From Moringa oleifera (lineage: Eukaryota > Streptophyta > Magnoliopsida > Brassicales > Moringaceae): DNA of 64,000 bases. Shown piece after piece: positions 50,301 through 60,013 of this stretch (position 1 is its first letter; each line of letters starts with the position of its first letter). Made by a program: the position numbers and the translations under genes. Location: positions 682,001-746,000 of the forward strand of contig JAJFZO010000344.1 of assembly GCA_021397835.1 (NCBI GenBank), written 5' to 3'. The notes beneath the pieces were generated by a model. It did not search any database and was not told the origin of the DNA. It worked only from the letters and a program-made list of their open reading frames with translations.

Positions 50301-52273
50301 TAGAAATTATAAAATCTTTATCTTACCCCACAAGTGTGCGGGAAGTTCGCTTTTTTCTTGGACACGCAGGATTCTATCGACGTTTTATCAAGGATTTTTC
50401 CAAGATCACTAAACCCTTATGCAGGTTACTACAAAAAGATATGGTGTTCGAATTGGATGAGGCATGCAAAGATGCATTTGACAAGTTGAAGGATATGTTA
50501 ACAACCGCACCGATTATCCAATCACCAAATTGGAATCTTCCATTTGAGATCATTTGTGATGCGAGCAATCATGCAATTGGTGCTGTTCTTGGACAGAGAA
50601 TTGGAAGAACTCCTCATGTCATTTATTATGCTTTGAGAATACTTGATAATGCACAAAGCAATTATTCCACAACAGAAAAAGAACTTCTATCCATTGTGTT
50701 TGCTTTAGAAAAATTTCGCTCATATCTGCTTGGTACTAAAGTGATTGTTTATTCTGATCATGCAGCTCTCAAGTACTTACTCTCGAAGAAGGAGGCAAAA
50801 CCTAGACTTATTCGATGGATACTTTTGTTACAAGAGTTTGATTTGGAGATACGTGATAAAAAAGGTGCAGAAAATTTGGTTGCAGATCATCTTAGCAGGT
50901 TAACTACGAGTGAAGAATCATCACCATTAAAAGACGACTTTCCAGATGAGTATCTTTTTTTTATTCATAAGATAAGGCCTTGGTATGCTGATATTGCTAA
51001 TTACTTAGTTACTGGAATACTACCAAGTGATTTATCTAGGGTTCAGAAAGACAAAATTAAAAAAGATGCTAAATGTTATGTTTGGGATGACCCCTACTTA
51101 TGGAAATATTGTTCTGATCAAATTATTCGAAGGTGTGTGGCGGAACACGAAATTGATTCTATTTTAAAGTTTTGTCATTCGTATGCATGTGGAGGACACT
51201 TTGGTCCCAAAAGAACAGCTCGTAAAATATTAGAGTGTGGATTATTTTGGCCTACTATATTTCATGATTCATACATATTTTGTAGGACTTGTGAACAATG
51301 TCAAAAGACTAGAAATTTAGGACATAGAGATCAAATGCCACTTACTTTTATTCTTGTTTGTGAAATATTTGATGTATGGGGTATTGACTTCATGGGTCCT
51401 TTTCCTTCTTCTTGCAATAATATTTATATCCTGCTTGCTGTGGATTATGTGTCAAAATGGGTGGAAGCTAAAGCTACCCGTACCAACGATGCTAAAGTGG
51501 TTGTAAATTTTGTCAAATCTCATATTTTTGTTAGGTTTGGGACACCAAGGGCTATAATAAGTGATCGTGGAACTCACTTTTGCAATAGAGTGGTGGAAGC
51601 TTTAATGAAGAAATATAATGTTACCCATCGAATCTCTACTGCTTATCATCCGCAGACAAATGGACAAGCTGAAGTATCTAATAGAGAAATCAAGTCTATA
51701 CTTGAGAAGACTATCAACCCAAATAAGAAGGATTGGAGTATGCGACTTGATGATGCACTATGGGCTTATCGAACAGCCTATAAGACCCCTATAGGTATGT
51801 CTCCTTACCGTTTGGTATTTGGCAAACCATGTCATCTTCCAGTAGAACTAGAACACAGGGCATATTGGGCCATAAAACAGTGCAACTTAAGAATGGATGA
51901 AGCAGGTGAATTGAGGAAACTACAGTTACAAGAACTAGAAGAAATTCGTAATGATGCTTACGAGAGCTCAAAAATATATAAGGAAAAAACAAAGGCCTAC
52001 CATGATCGCATGATTTCCAGAAAAACTTTTTATGTTGGTCAAAAGGTTATTCTTTATCATTCTAAGCTGAAATTGTTTCCTGGTAAGTTGCATTCTAGAT
52101 GGTTAGGACCTTTTACTGTTACTAATGTGTTCTCTCATGGTGCAGTTGAAATTCAAAGCCCAGATACCGGTAAGATTTTTAAGGTCAATGGCCACCGCTT
52201 AAAGCCTTTTCATCAAGGCTTTCAAGCACATGATGTTGATAAAATTGATTTACAATATCCGACTTATAATTGA
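47333..52273 (+). CDS. Athila gag-pol polyprotein (rest of gag, protease, RT, RNase H, integrase)
   Basis: The frame is open from 47,333; its first ATG is at 47,384 and gives 1,629 residues. Numbered from there: retrotransposon gag domain about 1-130; CCHC zinc knuckle 161-174 (C-x2-C-x4-H-x4-C, all ligands present); aspartic protease with catalytic DLGAS at 458; reverse transcriptase about 740-960 with Asp848 and FMDD at 910-913; RNase H with Asp1059, Glu1100 and Asp1125; integrase zinc-binding His1265, His1272, Cys1303, Cys1306; integrase catalytic Asp1335, Asp1394, Glu1430 (D-D-35-E spacing); C-terminal GPF/Y-like module with WLGPFTV near 1,580. Every catalytic residue I checked is present and there is no internal stop. 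The upstream gag part is in another frame. Confidence 0.95.
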   Translation: MKLRAFPFSLTEKAKDWLFYLPSGFVTTWIEMVTLFLDKFFPASRATSIRREICGIKQRDIETLHEYWERFKQLCASCPQHGISEQLLIQYFYEGLLPMERRMMDAASGGAIVNKTPREARDLISTMAANSQQFGFRQDTSLKRINEVNISSLENQIANLTSLVQQLAVGNVQQVEACGICAATGHPTDMCPTLQDDPYKDANVVGGFSGPPQKKYDPYSNTYNLGWRDHPNLSYGARPQFQSRQPAPPPQPHPNSGMSLEDIVKSLASNTQQFQQETRTSIRKLEDQVGQLASSMNRLESQGKLPSQTIVNLKQNASAIILRSGTELKEPGKITKGCISREETEKEVVPQPELDQPKGSNREQPKTSMLIPPLPSRLSKSKKNEEEEKEIFDTFRKVEVNIPLLDAIKQVPRYAKFLKELCTNKRKLKGNEFVSMGENVSAVLQKKLPPKCKDPGLFTIPCKVGNVKIEKAMLDLGASINVMPLSIYSSLNAGPLKETGVIIQLADRSNVYPEGVLEDVLVQVSGLIFPANFYVLNMEEDDSSNSLILLGRPFLKTSKTKIDVHDGTLTMEFDGEIIKFNIYDAMRYPSDLSSVFAMDVIEPLAQKIFDLSDEDKLKVVLNKSLSFGRSQKILQKFTLDSDLQDTIHELESLQPMRYDISYIDLPLSHTKLLPSIIQAQKLELKPLPGHLKYVFLGEKETLPIIISNKLSILEEEKLTRVLKEYKKAIGWTIADIKGLNPSTCMHRILLEEDCKPSRQPQRRLNPPMMEVVKKEILKLLDAGMIYPISDSEWVSPIQVVPKKTGITTIENPDGELIPTRIQNGWRVCIDYRKLNASIRKDHFPLLFIDQMLERLAGHSHYCYLDGYSGFHQIPVAPEDQEKTTFTCPFGTFAYRRMPFGLCNAPATFQRCMVSIFSDYIENIIEVFMDDFTVYGDSFDACLTNLTKVLKRCIEKNLVLNYEKCHFMVNQGIILGHVVSSKGIEVDKAKVEIIKSLSYPTSVREVRFFLGHAGFYRRFIKDFSKITKPLCRLLQKDMVFELDEACKDAFDKLKDMLTTAPIIQSPNWNLPFEIICDASNHAIGAVLGQRIGRTPHVIYYALRILDNAQSNYSTTEKELLSIVFALEKFRSYLLGTKVIVYSDHAALKYLLSKKEAKPRLIRWILLLQEFDLEIRDKKGAENLVADHLSRLTTSEESSPLKDDFPDEYLFFIHKIRPWYADIANYLVTGILPSDLSRVQKDKIKKDAKCYVWDDPYLWKYCSDQIIRRCVAEHEIDSILKFCHSYACGGHFGPKRTARKILECGLFWPTIFHDSYIFCRTCEQCQKTRNLGHRDQMPLTFILVCEIFDVWGIDFMGPFPSSCNNIYILLAVDYVSKWVEAKATRTNDAKVVVNFVKSHIFVRFGTPRAIISDRGTHFCNRVVEALMKKYNVTHRISTAYHPQTNGQAEVSNREIKSILEKTINPNKKDWSMRLDDALWAYRTAYKTPIGMSPYRLVFGKPCHLPVELEHRAYWAIKQCNLRMDEAGELRKLQLQELEEIRNDAYESSKIYKEKTKAYHDRMISRKTFYVGQKVILYHSKLKLFPGKLHSRWLGPFTVTNVFSHGAVEIQSPDTGKIFKVNGHRLKPFHQGFQAHDVDKIDLQYPTYN

Positions 52274-52281
52274 GAATTGGC

Positions 52282-52334
52282 AACGTCTAGCCAAAGACGT
52301 TAAAGAAAGGTGCTTTTTGGGAGGCAACCCAAAA
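52282..52334 (+). other. Two successive perfect hairpins just after the pol stop
   Basis: Hairpin 1 pairs AACGTCT (52,282-52,288) with AGACGTT (52,295-52,301) around six bases. Hairpin 2 pairs TTTTGGG (52,315-52,321) with CCCAAAA (52,328-52,334) around AGGCAA. Similar GGGAGGCAACCC sequences after pol are known to me from other Athila and Tat elements, so the structure is probably conserved in the RNA. Confidence 0.8.
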
Positions 52335-52373
52335 TTTTAATTTTTTTTAATAATTTATTTTTATTCTTTAATA

Positions 52374-52376
<3 letters not shown>

Positions 52377-52409
<33 letters not shown>
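52377..52409. repeat. (AT)n microsatellite in the Athila 3' region
   Basis: About 16 uninterrupted AT dinucleotides. Confidence 0.95.
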
Positions 52410-52411
<2 letters not shown>

Positions 52412-52659
52412 AGATAAGGTCGATGGTTGAAGGCATATCACACTTTTTCAAGGCAATATGATGAAGTAACTTGAATGCATCTGACAACAGTTATCAAGAA
52501 TGAAATTCGATGAGAGAGCACTCTATGACAAGATGGAATTCGATCCACCTTTCTCATCTCCCCAGTGGTAAACGAAGTCTTTATGATGCTCGATATATTC
52601 AGGGAGTTTTCTATTTCTCTTGTTCTTTTATTATTTTTGAGCATTTATTTTTAATACAT

Positions 52660-52693
52660 TGAGGACAATGTATGATCTAAGTATGGGGAAAAG
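52660..52693 (+). other. PPT-like motif, internal copy
   Basis: TGAGGACAATG followed by ATCTAAGTATGGGGAAAAG closely resembles the TGAGGACAAGC...ATCTAAGTGTGGAGGAA sequence that forms the true PPT at the LTR border. It could serve as a second priming site, or be a relic of a duplicated 3' end. Confidence 0.65.
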
Positions 52694-53347
52694 TTTTCAA
52701 CATGCTATTGTTTTTTTAAATATTTAAAATCCAAGAAAATCTTGCTCTAAAAGGTACTTAATTTGTGTTTGTGATCTCTCTTTTCTGAGTTCTAGATCCT
52801 TCCAATGCTTGTTCCCAAAAAAAAAAAAAAAAAAAGAAGTGTGCAAATATGACTTTAAATTCTCATTTACTGTACTATGATTAGTTGCTTTTAATGATAT
52901 ATTGGATTAAAAATTATATGAGATCTAACACATATAACCCTTTTTGGTGAGTTTTGGGCCAATGAGCATATATTACATTATGCTCAATTTTCTTCTTTGT
53001 GTGTGTCATACATATTTAATTTTTCTAGAACTTGCTTTGTTATACACGTCAAATCATTCCTTTGAAGAATTAGATGTATTTAATCATAAGGGTATTTAGG
53101 TGAAAACCATCTTCTTTAAAATATTTAGCCTTTTTTGAAAAGCCTACCATATTCATATACCCCTAGAGAGCCGACTTTGAGCCTTAGCCTTTTCTTTGGA
53201 ATTGAACCTTGATACAAGTCATAATAACTATTATTTTGATTTTTCTTTTTGAACCCTGAATTGAAGGATTATATGAGCTTACTCATATGAAACTTTCACT
53301 TATCTTAGAAAAGATTGCAAAATATTAAGAATCAATTGTCCAAGTTA

Positions 53348-53475
53348 TTAAAAAAAAAAAAGAAGAAGAAGAAGAAAGAAGAAAAAAGAATTAGAAAAAA
53401 AAAAGAAGAAACGAGAAAGATCAAGAAAACAAAAAAAAAAGAGAAAAAAAAGAGAAAAGGATTGAGAAAAAAATG
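53348..53475 (+). repeat. Almost pure purine tract
   Basis: About 120 bp made almost wholly of A and G with GAA-type runs. Such tracts can adopt triplex structure. The short Lys/Glu-rich frame read here is a low-complexity by-product. Confidence 0.85.
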
Positions 53476-53640
53476 GTATAAATTCTCATTACTTGGATTT
53501 GCGCAATATGATTGAAGAAATCTTTTGATGTTATGTCATAAAGTTTTGTATGAAAAAAAAAGTTTTGTATGATTCCTTCAATTTCATTAACCCAAAACCC
53601 TTTTATCATACCTTACCTAAGCCCCATTACAACCTATTTT

Positions 53641-54138
53641 AAAACTCTTAGATTTTTGCATTTTAATTCATTCATTGGTAAAAGAGACATGATATACAAG
53701 CAAGCTTATGGTAAAAGTTTTCTATGTATTGACTAGAGAGCTTATTTAATCCCTCAAAACACTTCGAGTGAATGAGTGAATCTAAGGAGAGGGTGTTAGA
53801 TCTTATGCATTTTGAGTTCAATAAAATCGTTAAGGCGATTACTGATCATGTATGCTATTTATGAGAATTCTTTTGTGATCTTATGTTTTAAAACTCTTAG
53901 ATTTTTGTATTTTAATTCATTCATTGGTAAAAGAGACATGATATACAAAGCAAGCTTATGGTAAAAGTTTTCTATGTATTGACTAGAGAGCTTATTTAAT
54001 CCCTCAAAACACTTCGAGTGAATGAGTGAATCTAAGGAGAGGGTGTTAGATCTTATGCATTTTGAGTTCAATAAAATCGTTAAGGCGATTATTGATCATG
54101 TATGCTATTTATGAGAATTCTTTTGTGATCTTATGTTT
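53641..54138 (+). repeat. 249-bp near-identical tandem duplication
   Basis: The block beginning AAAACTCTTAGATTTTTG at 53,641 starts again at 53,890. I count only a few substitutions and one single-base indel, so the duplication is much younger than most structures here. It lies in the Athila 3' region. Confidence 0.95.
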
Positions 54139-54262
54139 TAATGCATGAAAAGAATATATTATTTTGGATAAGCAAAGGAAGAAGAAGGAAGGATGATGAG
54201 ATGAGATGATGAGATGAGATGATGAGCTTGAATTATTGTTTGCTTGAGGACAAGCATTATCT

Positions 54263-54277
54263 AAGTGTGGAGGAATT
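54263..54277 (+). other. Athila polypurine tract
   Basis: AAGTGTGGAGGAATT directly precedes the TGATAG start of the 3' LTR, as expected for the plus-strand primer. Confidence 0.8.
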
Positions 54278-54295
54278 TGATAGAATGCATAATAA
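54278..54295 (+). repeat. 3' LTR truncated to 18 bp
   Basis: Exactly 18 bp match the 5' LTR start; then the sequence diverges completely (GCTGTTGC here, TCATATAT in the 5' LTR). The remaining 1.18 kb are missing. Confidence 0.88.
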
Positions 54296-54805
54296 GCTGT
54301 TGCAAAGACATTCCCATCTTATTCAAAGCTTTTTACTAAGGAGAAATTTGGTGCAATAACTCAAAGGAACCATATCTAGTTATGTTGCTTAATCTTTAGG
54401 TTCTGAATAGGGCTTAGTAACCAGAGATCCTTTGTTTGAGACTACATCTTGGTATGTTAAAGCTTTTATCAGTAGTAATATGCTTGAAGGCAGGCCCAAA
54501 TGGTGTAATAGGGCTCACTTTGGGCAAGATATTTAGCTATGATATTATATCAAGGAGTGTTAAACTAGAAAATTGGACCTTAACTGGTGCAGATGCTTGC
54601 TTTGATTTAGACACTAGATCTAATAATGTCATAACAAGTTCCACACTAGCCAAAAGAAATTCTAAAACTGAAACATGGAAGAGTAAAAAGTGTAAAGCTA
54701 TTGGTATTTTAACTTTAGTTATGGGCTCTTAATTATTAGGAGCTTAGTTATTGAGTTGCGCTATTTTTCCAATTATTTGAGTATATCAAATTACAACTTA
54801 AGTAA
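54296..54805 (+). other. Unassigned flank, partly open
   Basis: A 98-codon frame (54,436-54,732) contains GKIFSYDIISRSVKLENW and ACFDLDTRSNNVITSS but matches no family I recognise. It could be captured host sequence or retroelement DNA. It separates the Athila truncation from copia F. Confidence 0.35.
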
Positions 54806-57001
54806 AGAGAGGCAGATACAACTAGTGTTTGTTTGATCAATAGGTGTTCTTCAAGGTTTATTGATCTTAAAACACTTGAAGAAAGGTGGTCAAGGATGCC
54901 TGCGAGCCAATATCACTTGAGAGTTTTTGGATGTGCAGCCTATGCACAATAAAAGGAGGGCAAGCTTGATTCTAGGGCAGTTAAAGATATTTTTCTTGCT
55001 TATCTTGAAGGGATTAAAAGGTTATAGATTCTGTGTAAAACATGGTTTAAATAATAAAACTGTCATAAGTAAAGATGTGGTCTTTAATGAGACTTCCCTG
55101 CCATATGCAAGCCAAGAAAAAGAAAAGTAAAATAAACCAACTACAGAGAGAAATTTTAAAGTTAAGGAAGCTATTAATTTAAATCAATTTAAGCTTAAAA
55201 GATCAGCTCATTCATCCCTAGAAACAAAATATAACACAACAGCCTCATCCAGTCAACAAAGACAACCTAGTTTAAATGATGAAAAGGAGCATTTTTTTAA
55301 TGATGTAGAAAATTTAAGGACTTATTAATTAGTAAGCAATAGGTTTAGAAGAAACATCACACCACCTATAAGATATCTACATGAAGATCTTAGTTCCAGT
55401 TAAGTTAAAGGAAAGTTGATAGCCTATTTCTCCATACAATAGACTAGATGGAGAGTATGAAGCTAAAAAATACAATGAAGTATGTCTGGTCATCAAGCAG
55501 TAAATTAGTTTAAGGTAATGCAATAGGAAAGAGCTTTCTTCATGCTAACAAGACATGGAAGCTGGTTTAAAAACCTTTAAATCAAAGGGTGGTGGATTAT
55601 TAATAGGTATTCAAGCTTAAAGATGGTCATACAAAAGTTACACCTAAGATGTTCAAATCAAGCCTGATGGCCAAAGGCTTCACCCAAGTGAAAGGGATTG
55701 ATATGCACAAATTTTCCTACTTATAGTCAAATATAAGATAATTCGAACCATCTTGTCAAAGGTAGCTATAGAAGATTAAAAGCTTAAACAAATGAATGTG
55801 AAGACTGCTTTTCTCTATGGAGAATTATGGGAGAAGATCTATATGAAATAATGTGAGGGATTTGAAGAAAAAGGCAGGGAAGTTTAAGTGTGCTTACTAA
55901 AGAAGTCATTATATGGCTTAAAAATATCTCCCAGGAAATAGTACAAGAGGTTTGATAGCTTTATACATCAAGCAGGCTTCATCTGGAGTGCTTATAATAC
56001 CTGCTCCTATTACAAAGATGTAGGTTGTTAAGAAGTTACGTTCTTGATGTTGTATCTAAATGATATGCTAATTACCAACAGTAACATGCACAAGATAGCC
56101 TTATTGAAGAAGATTTTCAGTGAAGAATTTAACATGAAAGATTTAGGGCCTACAAAAAAAGATACGGGGAATGGAAATCAAAAGAGATAAGACTAAGTGC
56201 AGGCTTATGTTATCCCAAAAATCTCACATCCACAAAGTTATTGAAAAATTTTAGATGCTGCAAGTAAAATAAGTAAGTGTTCCAGCTGGAAATCATTTCA
56301 AATTATCTATTTAGAGTTGTCCAAAAACTGAAAAAGAAAAGCAGGAAATGATAAACACCCATTACTCAAATGAGGTGAGGAGTATTTATATGCATGATAT
56401 AAAGCAGAGTTGATTTGCCATATGTAATCAGACTACTTAATAGATACATGGCCAATCTCACCATAGATTATTGGCAGGCAATGAAGTGATTATTAAGGTA
56501 CTTAATTAGAACAAGAAGCTTGGGTTAACTTATGAAAAGAAAGGTTTAATTCAGCAAGGATTGGAAAGGTATGTGGACTCTAATTTTGCTGTAGATAAAA
56601 GCAAAAGAAGATCTCTTTTTGCCTATATTTTAATTTTTAAAGGACATTGCTTGAGTTGAAAAGCTTAACTTCAAGCTATTGTTGCTTTATTCCAGCACTA
56701 AGGCAAGTATATATTAATTACAAAAGGTTTTAATGAAGTTACCTAGTTGTTTGGGTTGCTCAGTGATTTGTAGTTTTATAGAGGTTTCATATTTGTGTTT
56801 TCAAATAGCCAATCTGTAATGCATCTCTGTAAGAATCTAATTTACCATGAATGCAGCAAACCCTGCTAATATGGCCACGAAACCTATTTTCTTGAAAAAA
56901 TATATAAGTATTTAAAGATTATCAGGTTAGTATTCGATGACGTAAAATGAATGAAAGGTTGAAGATGCACTGAGTTAATTTTATTAGATCAAGAAGGAGT
57001 C
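54806..57001 (+). mobile_element. Ty1/copia F, 3' half (integrase end, RT, RNase H)
   Basis: It begins inside integrase (CLINRCSSRF, then LRVFGCAAYA and the VFNETSLPYA block to about 55,130), then reverse transcriptase (about 55,600-56,300, with the YVDD equivalent read as YLND at 56,053-56,064, a catalytic Asp lost) and RNase H (about 56,550-56,850). A purine tract (AAGAAGGAGT) ends directly before an LTR at 57,002. Stops and shifts are frequent. Gag, protease and most of integrase are absent on this side. Confidence 0.82.
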
Positions 57002-57541
57002 TGTTGAAGGATAAGATGATCTAGCTAAAAATGATAGCAAAGACTTCTGATCATATCGCGTTTGGATCTAGTAGCTGAGTTAAAAAAGGCTTGGTAAGTG
57101 ACTTGAGCAATGAGCATTATCTAAGTCATAAGCTTATTGCACAGATGGCTGAATCTCTTTACTATGTTAGCAGAATAGATAATATAAAAAGCCACTATAT
57201 TTTCTAGTTCTGTTGCTATTACTAAAAGTTTTGTACCCACTTTGATTAAGTCTTTTAAGAAGTACTAGCCTTTGATTATAATTGAAGAATTATAGCACTA
57301 CAAGCAATGAAATTATTTATATCTATGATAGAGTTTCATCAATTATATAAGAAGACCAAGTGTCTTTAGTTATTAGTGTCTAGTGTTCGATTCATTCTTG
57401 ATGTACTTGTAAAGTTTGATTCCGGGTAGTGATTGATCTGATTTCTTTATTTGTTGAAATTCTCTTATTGTTTGCTTTATAAGAATCAAGAAAATTTAAG
57501 GTTAAGTTTACATAAGGTTAAAATAGAAGTCATATTCAACA
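57002..57541 (+). repeat. LTR shared by copia F and G
   Basis: It starts TGTTGAA and ends TTCAACA, a perfect 7-bp terminal inverted repeat. A PPT lies on the left and a primer binding site on the right, so a single LTR serves both halves. Length is 540 bp. Confidence 0.85.
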
Positions 57542-57543
57542 AC

Positions 57544-57554
57544 TAATATCAAAG
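57544..57554 (+). other. Degenerate initiator tRNA-Met primer binding site
   Basis: TAATATCAAAG compared with the usual TGGTATCAGAG of copia elements differs by three G-to-A changes. It lies 2 bp after the LTR end. Confidence 0.75.
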
Positions 57555-57599
57555 TCTATTAAAGATCTAGCAAGACTTCAAGAAAGTCCTTTGCAAGAA

Positions 57600-58995
57600 A
57601 CTACAAGATTTAGTTTCACAATAAGGATAACCAAATTTGAGGTAGAGCGCTTTAATGGTAAAGGAAATTTTAGGATATGGCTTCCAAGGATGGAGGCCAT
57701 TCTTGTTCAACAAAAAGTGGCTTAAGCACTTGCTGGTGAGAGTAAGTTGCCATATACCATGTTTGCAGTAAAGAAAGAAGATGTCTTGGAAAATGCTTAG
57801 AGCACAATGACCTTGTATTTAAGTGATAATGTGATGAGGCAAGTATCAAAAGAGAAAACTGTAGCTAAGGTCTAGACCAAGCTTAACAACCTGTATATGA
57901 CAAAATCACTATACAAATTAATTTATCCCAAAACGAAGTTTTTTGGATTCAAGATGAATGAAGATAAGAGTCTTGATGGGAATCTTGATGAGTTCTCTAA
58001 GATAGTGATTGATTTGGAGGATACGAGTGAAAAGATTACTGATATAGATTAAGTTGTGATGTTGTTAAACTTGCTACCTCCTACATATAACCAATTGAGA
58101 GATGCAATAAGGTAAAACAAGGATACCTTGCCAGTGGAGGAGCTAGAGTTAGCCATAAGATCAAAATAGCATGAATTAATGTAAAACAAGAGGGTTGAAA
58201 GCCTTAAAAAGTAACAATGAAGCCTTAACAGTTAGAGAAATACCTGAAAAAAAGATAGAATTCTCAAGGGAAGGATTCAACTAAACACAAAAGTTCAGCA
58301 AGGTCTAAATCAAAAGGAGTTGGAAAGAAGTTTTATTCATGTGGAAAACTTGGCCATATCAGAAGGTTTTACAAGGAATTAAAGAAGAAATTACAAGAAC
58401 AACAGAACAAGGAAGGAAATGCTACAGTTGCAACATAGTCTCTTAAAAAGGGAGATGTATTGGCAGCAACTAAATTAAGAAGCACCGAAGAGTGGATTCT
58501 GGTTTTTTCCTATAGCTTTCATATATATCCCTAGAATGAATGGATTAGGAACTTTAAAGAGGGTAAAAAATGGAAGAATGATTATGGGATATGATCATTC
58601 TTGTGATATCAAAGGGATTAGCTCCATTGCTCTAAGCTTAATGATGGTTCATCAAAATTACTTACAAATGGGAGGAACATTTTCTCAATTGAAAAGAAAT
58701 TTAATCTCCCTTGGTTCTCTAGATGAAAAAGATATGCGTATAAGATTGAATTTGTTATCCTCAAAGTGATAAAAGGATCACCAGTTATACTTAAGGGAGT
58801 GAAGCAAAATGGGTTGTATGCTCTTCGAGGAAAGGTAATTATTGAAGATGTTGCTGTTGCAGTTAAAAGTGATGAGAATATTGTGCAACTTTTGCACAAG
58901 AGGCTTGGCCATATTTTTTAGAAAGGATTACAAGCTTTAAACAACTAGGGATTGCTGGGAAAGGACAAAGTATCTCACTTAGAGTTTTGTGAGCT
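57600..58995 (+). mobile_element. Ty1/copia G, 5' half (gag, protease, GAG-pre-integrase, integrase start)
   Basis: Gag opens with FEVERFNGKGNFRIW near 57,640 and continues with LYMTKSLYKLIYPKTKFFG and the SLDGNLDEFSKIVIDLED block. A zinc knuckle at about 58,331-58,385 has lost two ligands (last Cys is Tyr). In the protease the catalytic DSA has become VFS. GAG-pre-integrase follows (58,536-58,900, with LISLGSLDEKD), then the integrase zinc motif LLHKRLGHI. Similarity stops near 58,995 inside integrase. RT and RNase H do not follow; they lie on the other side of the LTR. Confidence 0.82.
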
Positions 58996-59835
58996 TCACT
59001 ATGTTTTCGAACCATTTATATTTTACTCTTACAAGTTTTACTAATGTAATTTTTCTACATGGTCTAGGAACATGATTAATATTCCCCGTTTCCATTATGT
59101 AATTCAGGTTGGATTATGTGAAAGGATATTGTTATGCCTTTAACATCTTTTTGTACTTGTTTCATTTGCTTTGACTGATGGAAAATGTACTCATTATTTT
59201 TTTGGAACATGTTTATGTTTGTTTGCATATGTTTCTTCTTTCTTATTGACTAATTACATTCTCGATTTTGTTATTTTTGGTATAAAACTTAATCTAGAAA
59301 CTTTATTTTTCTTCAAGTTTTACTGTCACTTAATTATTTTTCTTGAAATTATCACTATTAAATGTAGATTTCATCATTTAGACATATGTTCTTTCCTTAT
59401 AATAATATTGCATATTAGTAGGCAAGAAATTAGTATAGTTCTGGCATTAACTACCCGATTACCTTTTACATTTCTTCAATTATTTCCTTTAGGTGCTTTT
59501 CTTTATTGACAACACGTAAATAATCTTGCACTACGAATTACTAAAGAATTATAAGATTGAAGAGGAATACCATAACCTAAATAATAACTAATTTTTTCAA
59601 AGTGCTTTAGTGATAAGCATGTTAGCATAATAGTATGGTTCTAAATTAATTTGTTATGTGTAGGAGTATTAGATTTAAATACTTTTTGAACTGTGATTCT
59701 TCCTTTGTTAATGGTCTTATAGCACATCAATTGTTACGTGTCATACACCACAAATGACCCTCTTTTATCTTAACCCTTTCTATACTTTATAAATGTTTTT
59801 GAATGTATGTATTAGTAATAAGACATAGCTAAAAA
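58996..59835. other. AT-rich stretch between two copia elements
   Basis: A 112-codon hydrophobic frame (59,171-59,509) is explained by T-rich sequence and has no recognisable domain. The right part may be the far portion of the copia H LTR. Confidence 0.45.
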
Positions 59836-60013
59836 ATAAGCAACGTGGATTTTTCATTAAACAACATGGAGAGTCATAATTTGTTTTCATAGAAGTCAAT
59901 GTTCAGCTTTGCAAATGGTCTTCAACAACATGAAAAAAACCATAAAGAAACTGAGGTGGGAGGTTTTGGCTTCTAGATTATAGAACTTGCTGCTTATAGG
60001 ATTTGATCCAACA
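59836..60013 (-). repeat. 3' LTR (start) of copia H
   Basis: On the minus strand it starts TGTTGGATCAAATCC after a PPT-like tract, and aligns with the copia B LTR stub (38,163-38,338). Here the LTR continues further left, but I could not fix its end. Confidence 0.65.

Larger units (their letters stand above)
52274..54262 (+). other. Athila 3' untranslated region
   Basis: A 2-kb stretch with no usable frame and no env-like gene. It contains two hairpins, an (AT)n run, a PPT-like motif, a purine-only tract and a 249-bp duplication, each listed separately. Confidence 0.8.
45678..54295 (+). mobile_element. Ty3/gypsy Athila-clade retrotransposon, nearly complete
   Basis: The element has a 5' LTR of about 1.2 kb, a tRNA-Asp primer binding site, gag and pol in Athila order (gag, protease, RT, RNase H, integrase), a 2-kb non-coding 3' region, a PPT and the first 18 bp of a 3' LTR. 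The gag wording and the integrase C-terminus place it in the Athila group. There is no env-like frame between pol and the PPT, although some Athila elements carry one. Damage is light: one apparent single-base deletion in gag and loss of the 3' LTR. It is by far the youngest-looking element here. Confidence 0.92.

Noticed and set aside
52274..54262. Possible env-like gene in the Athila element
   Set aside because: No frame longer than about 70 codons on the plus strand and no transmembrane pattern. The region is non-coding.
59171..59509. Hydrophobic 112-codon frame
   Set aside because: T-rich DNA gives Phe, Leu and Ile runs. No domain and no supporting context between two copia elements.
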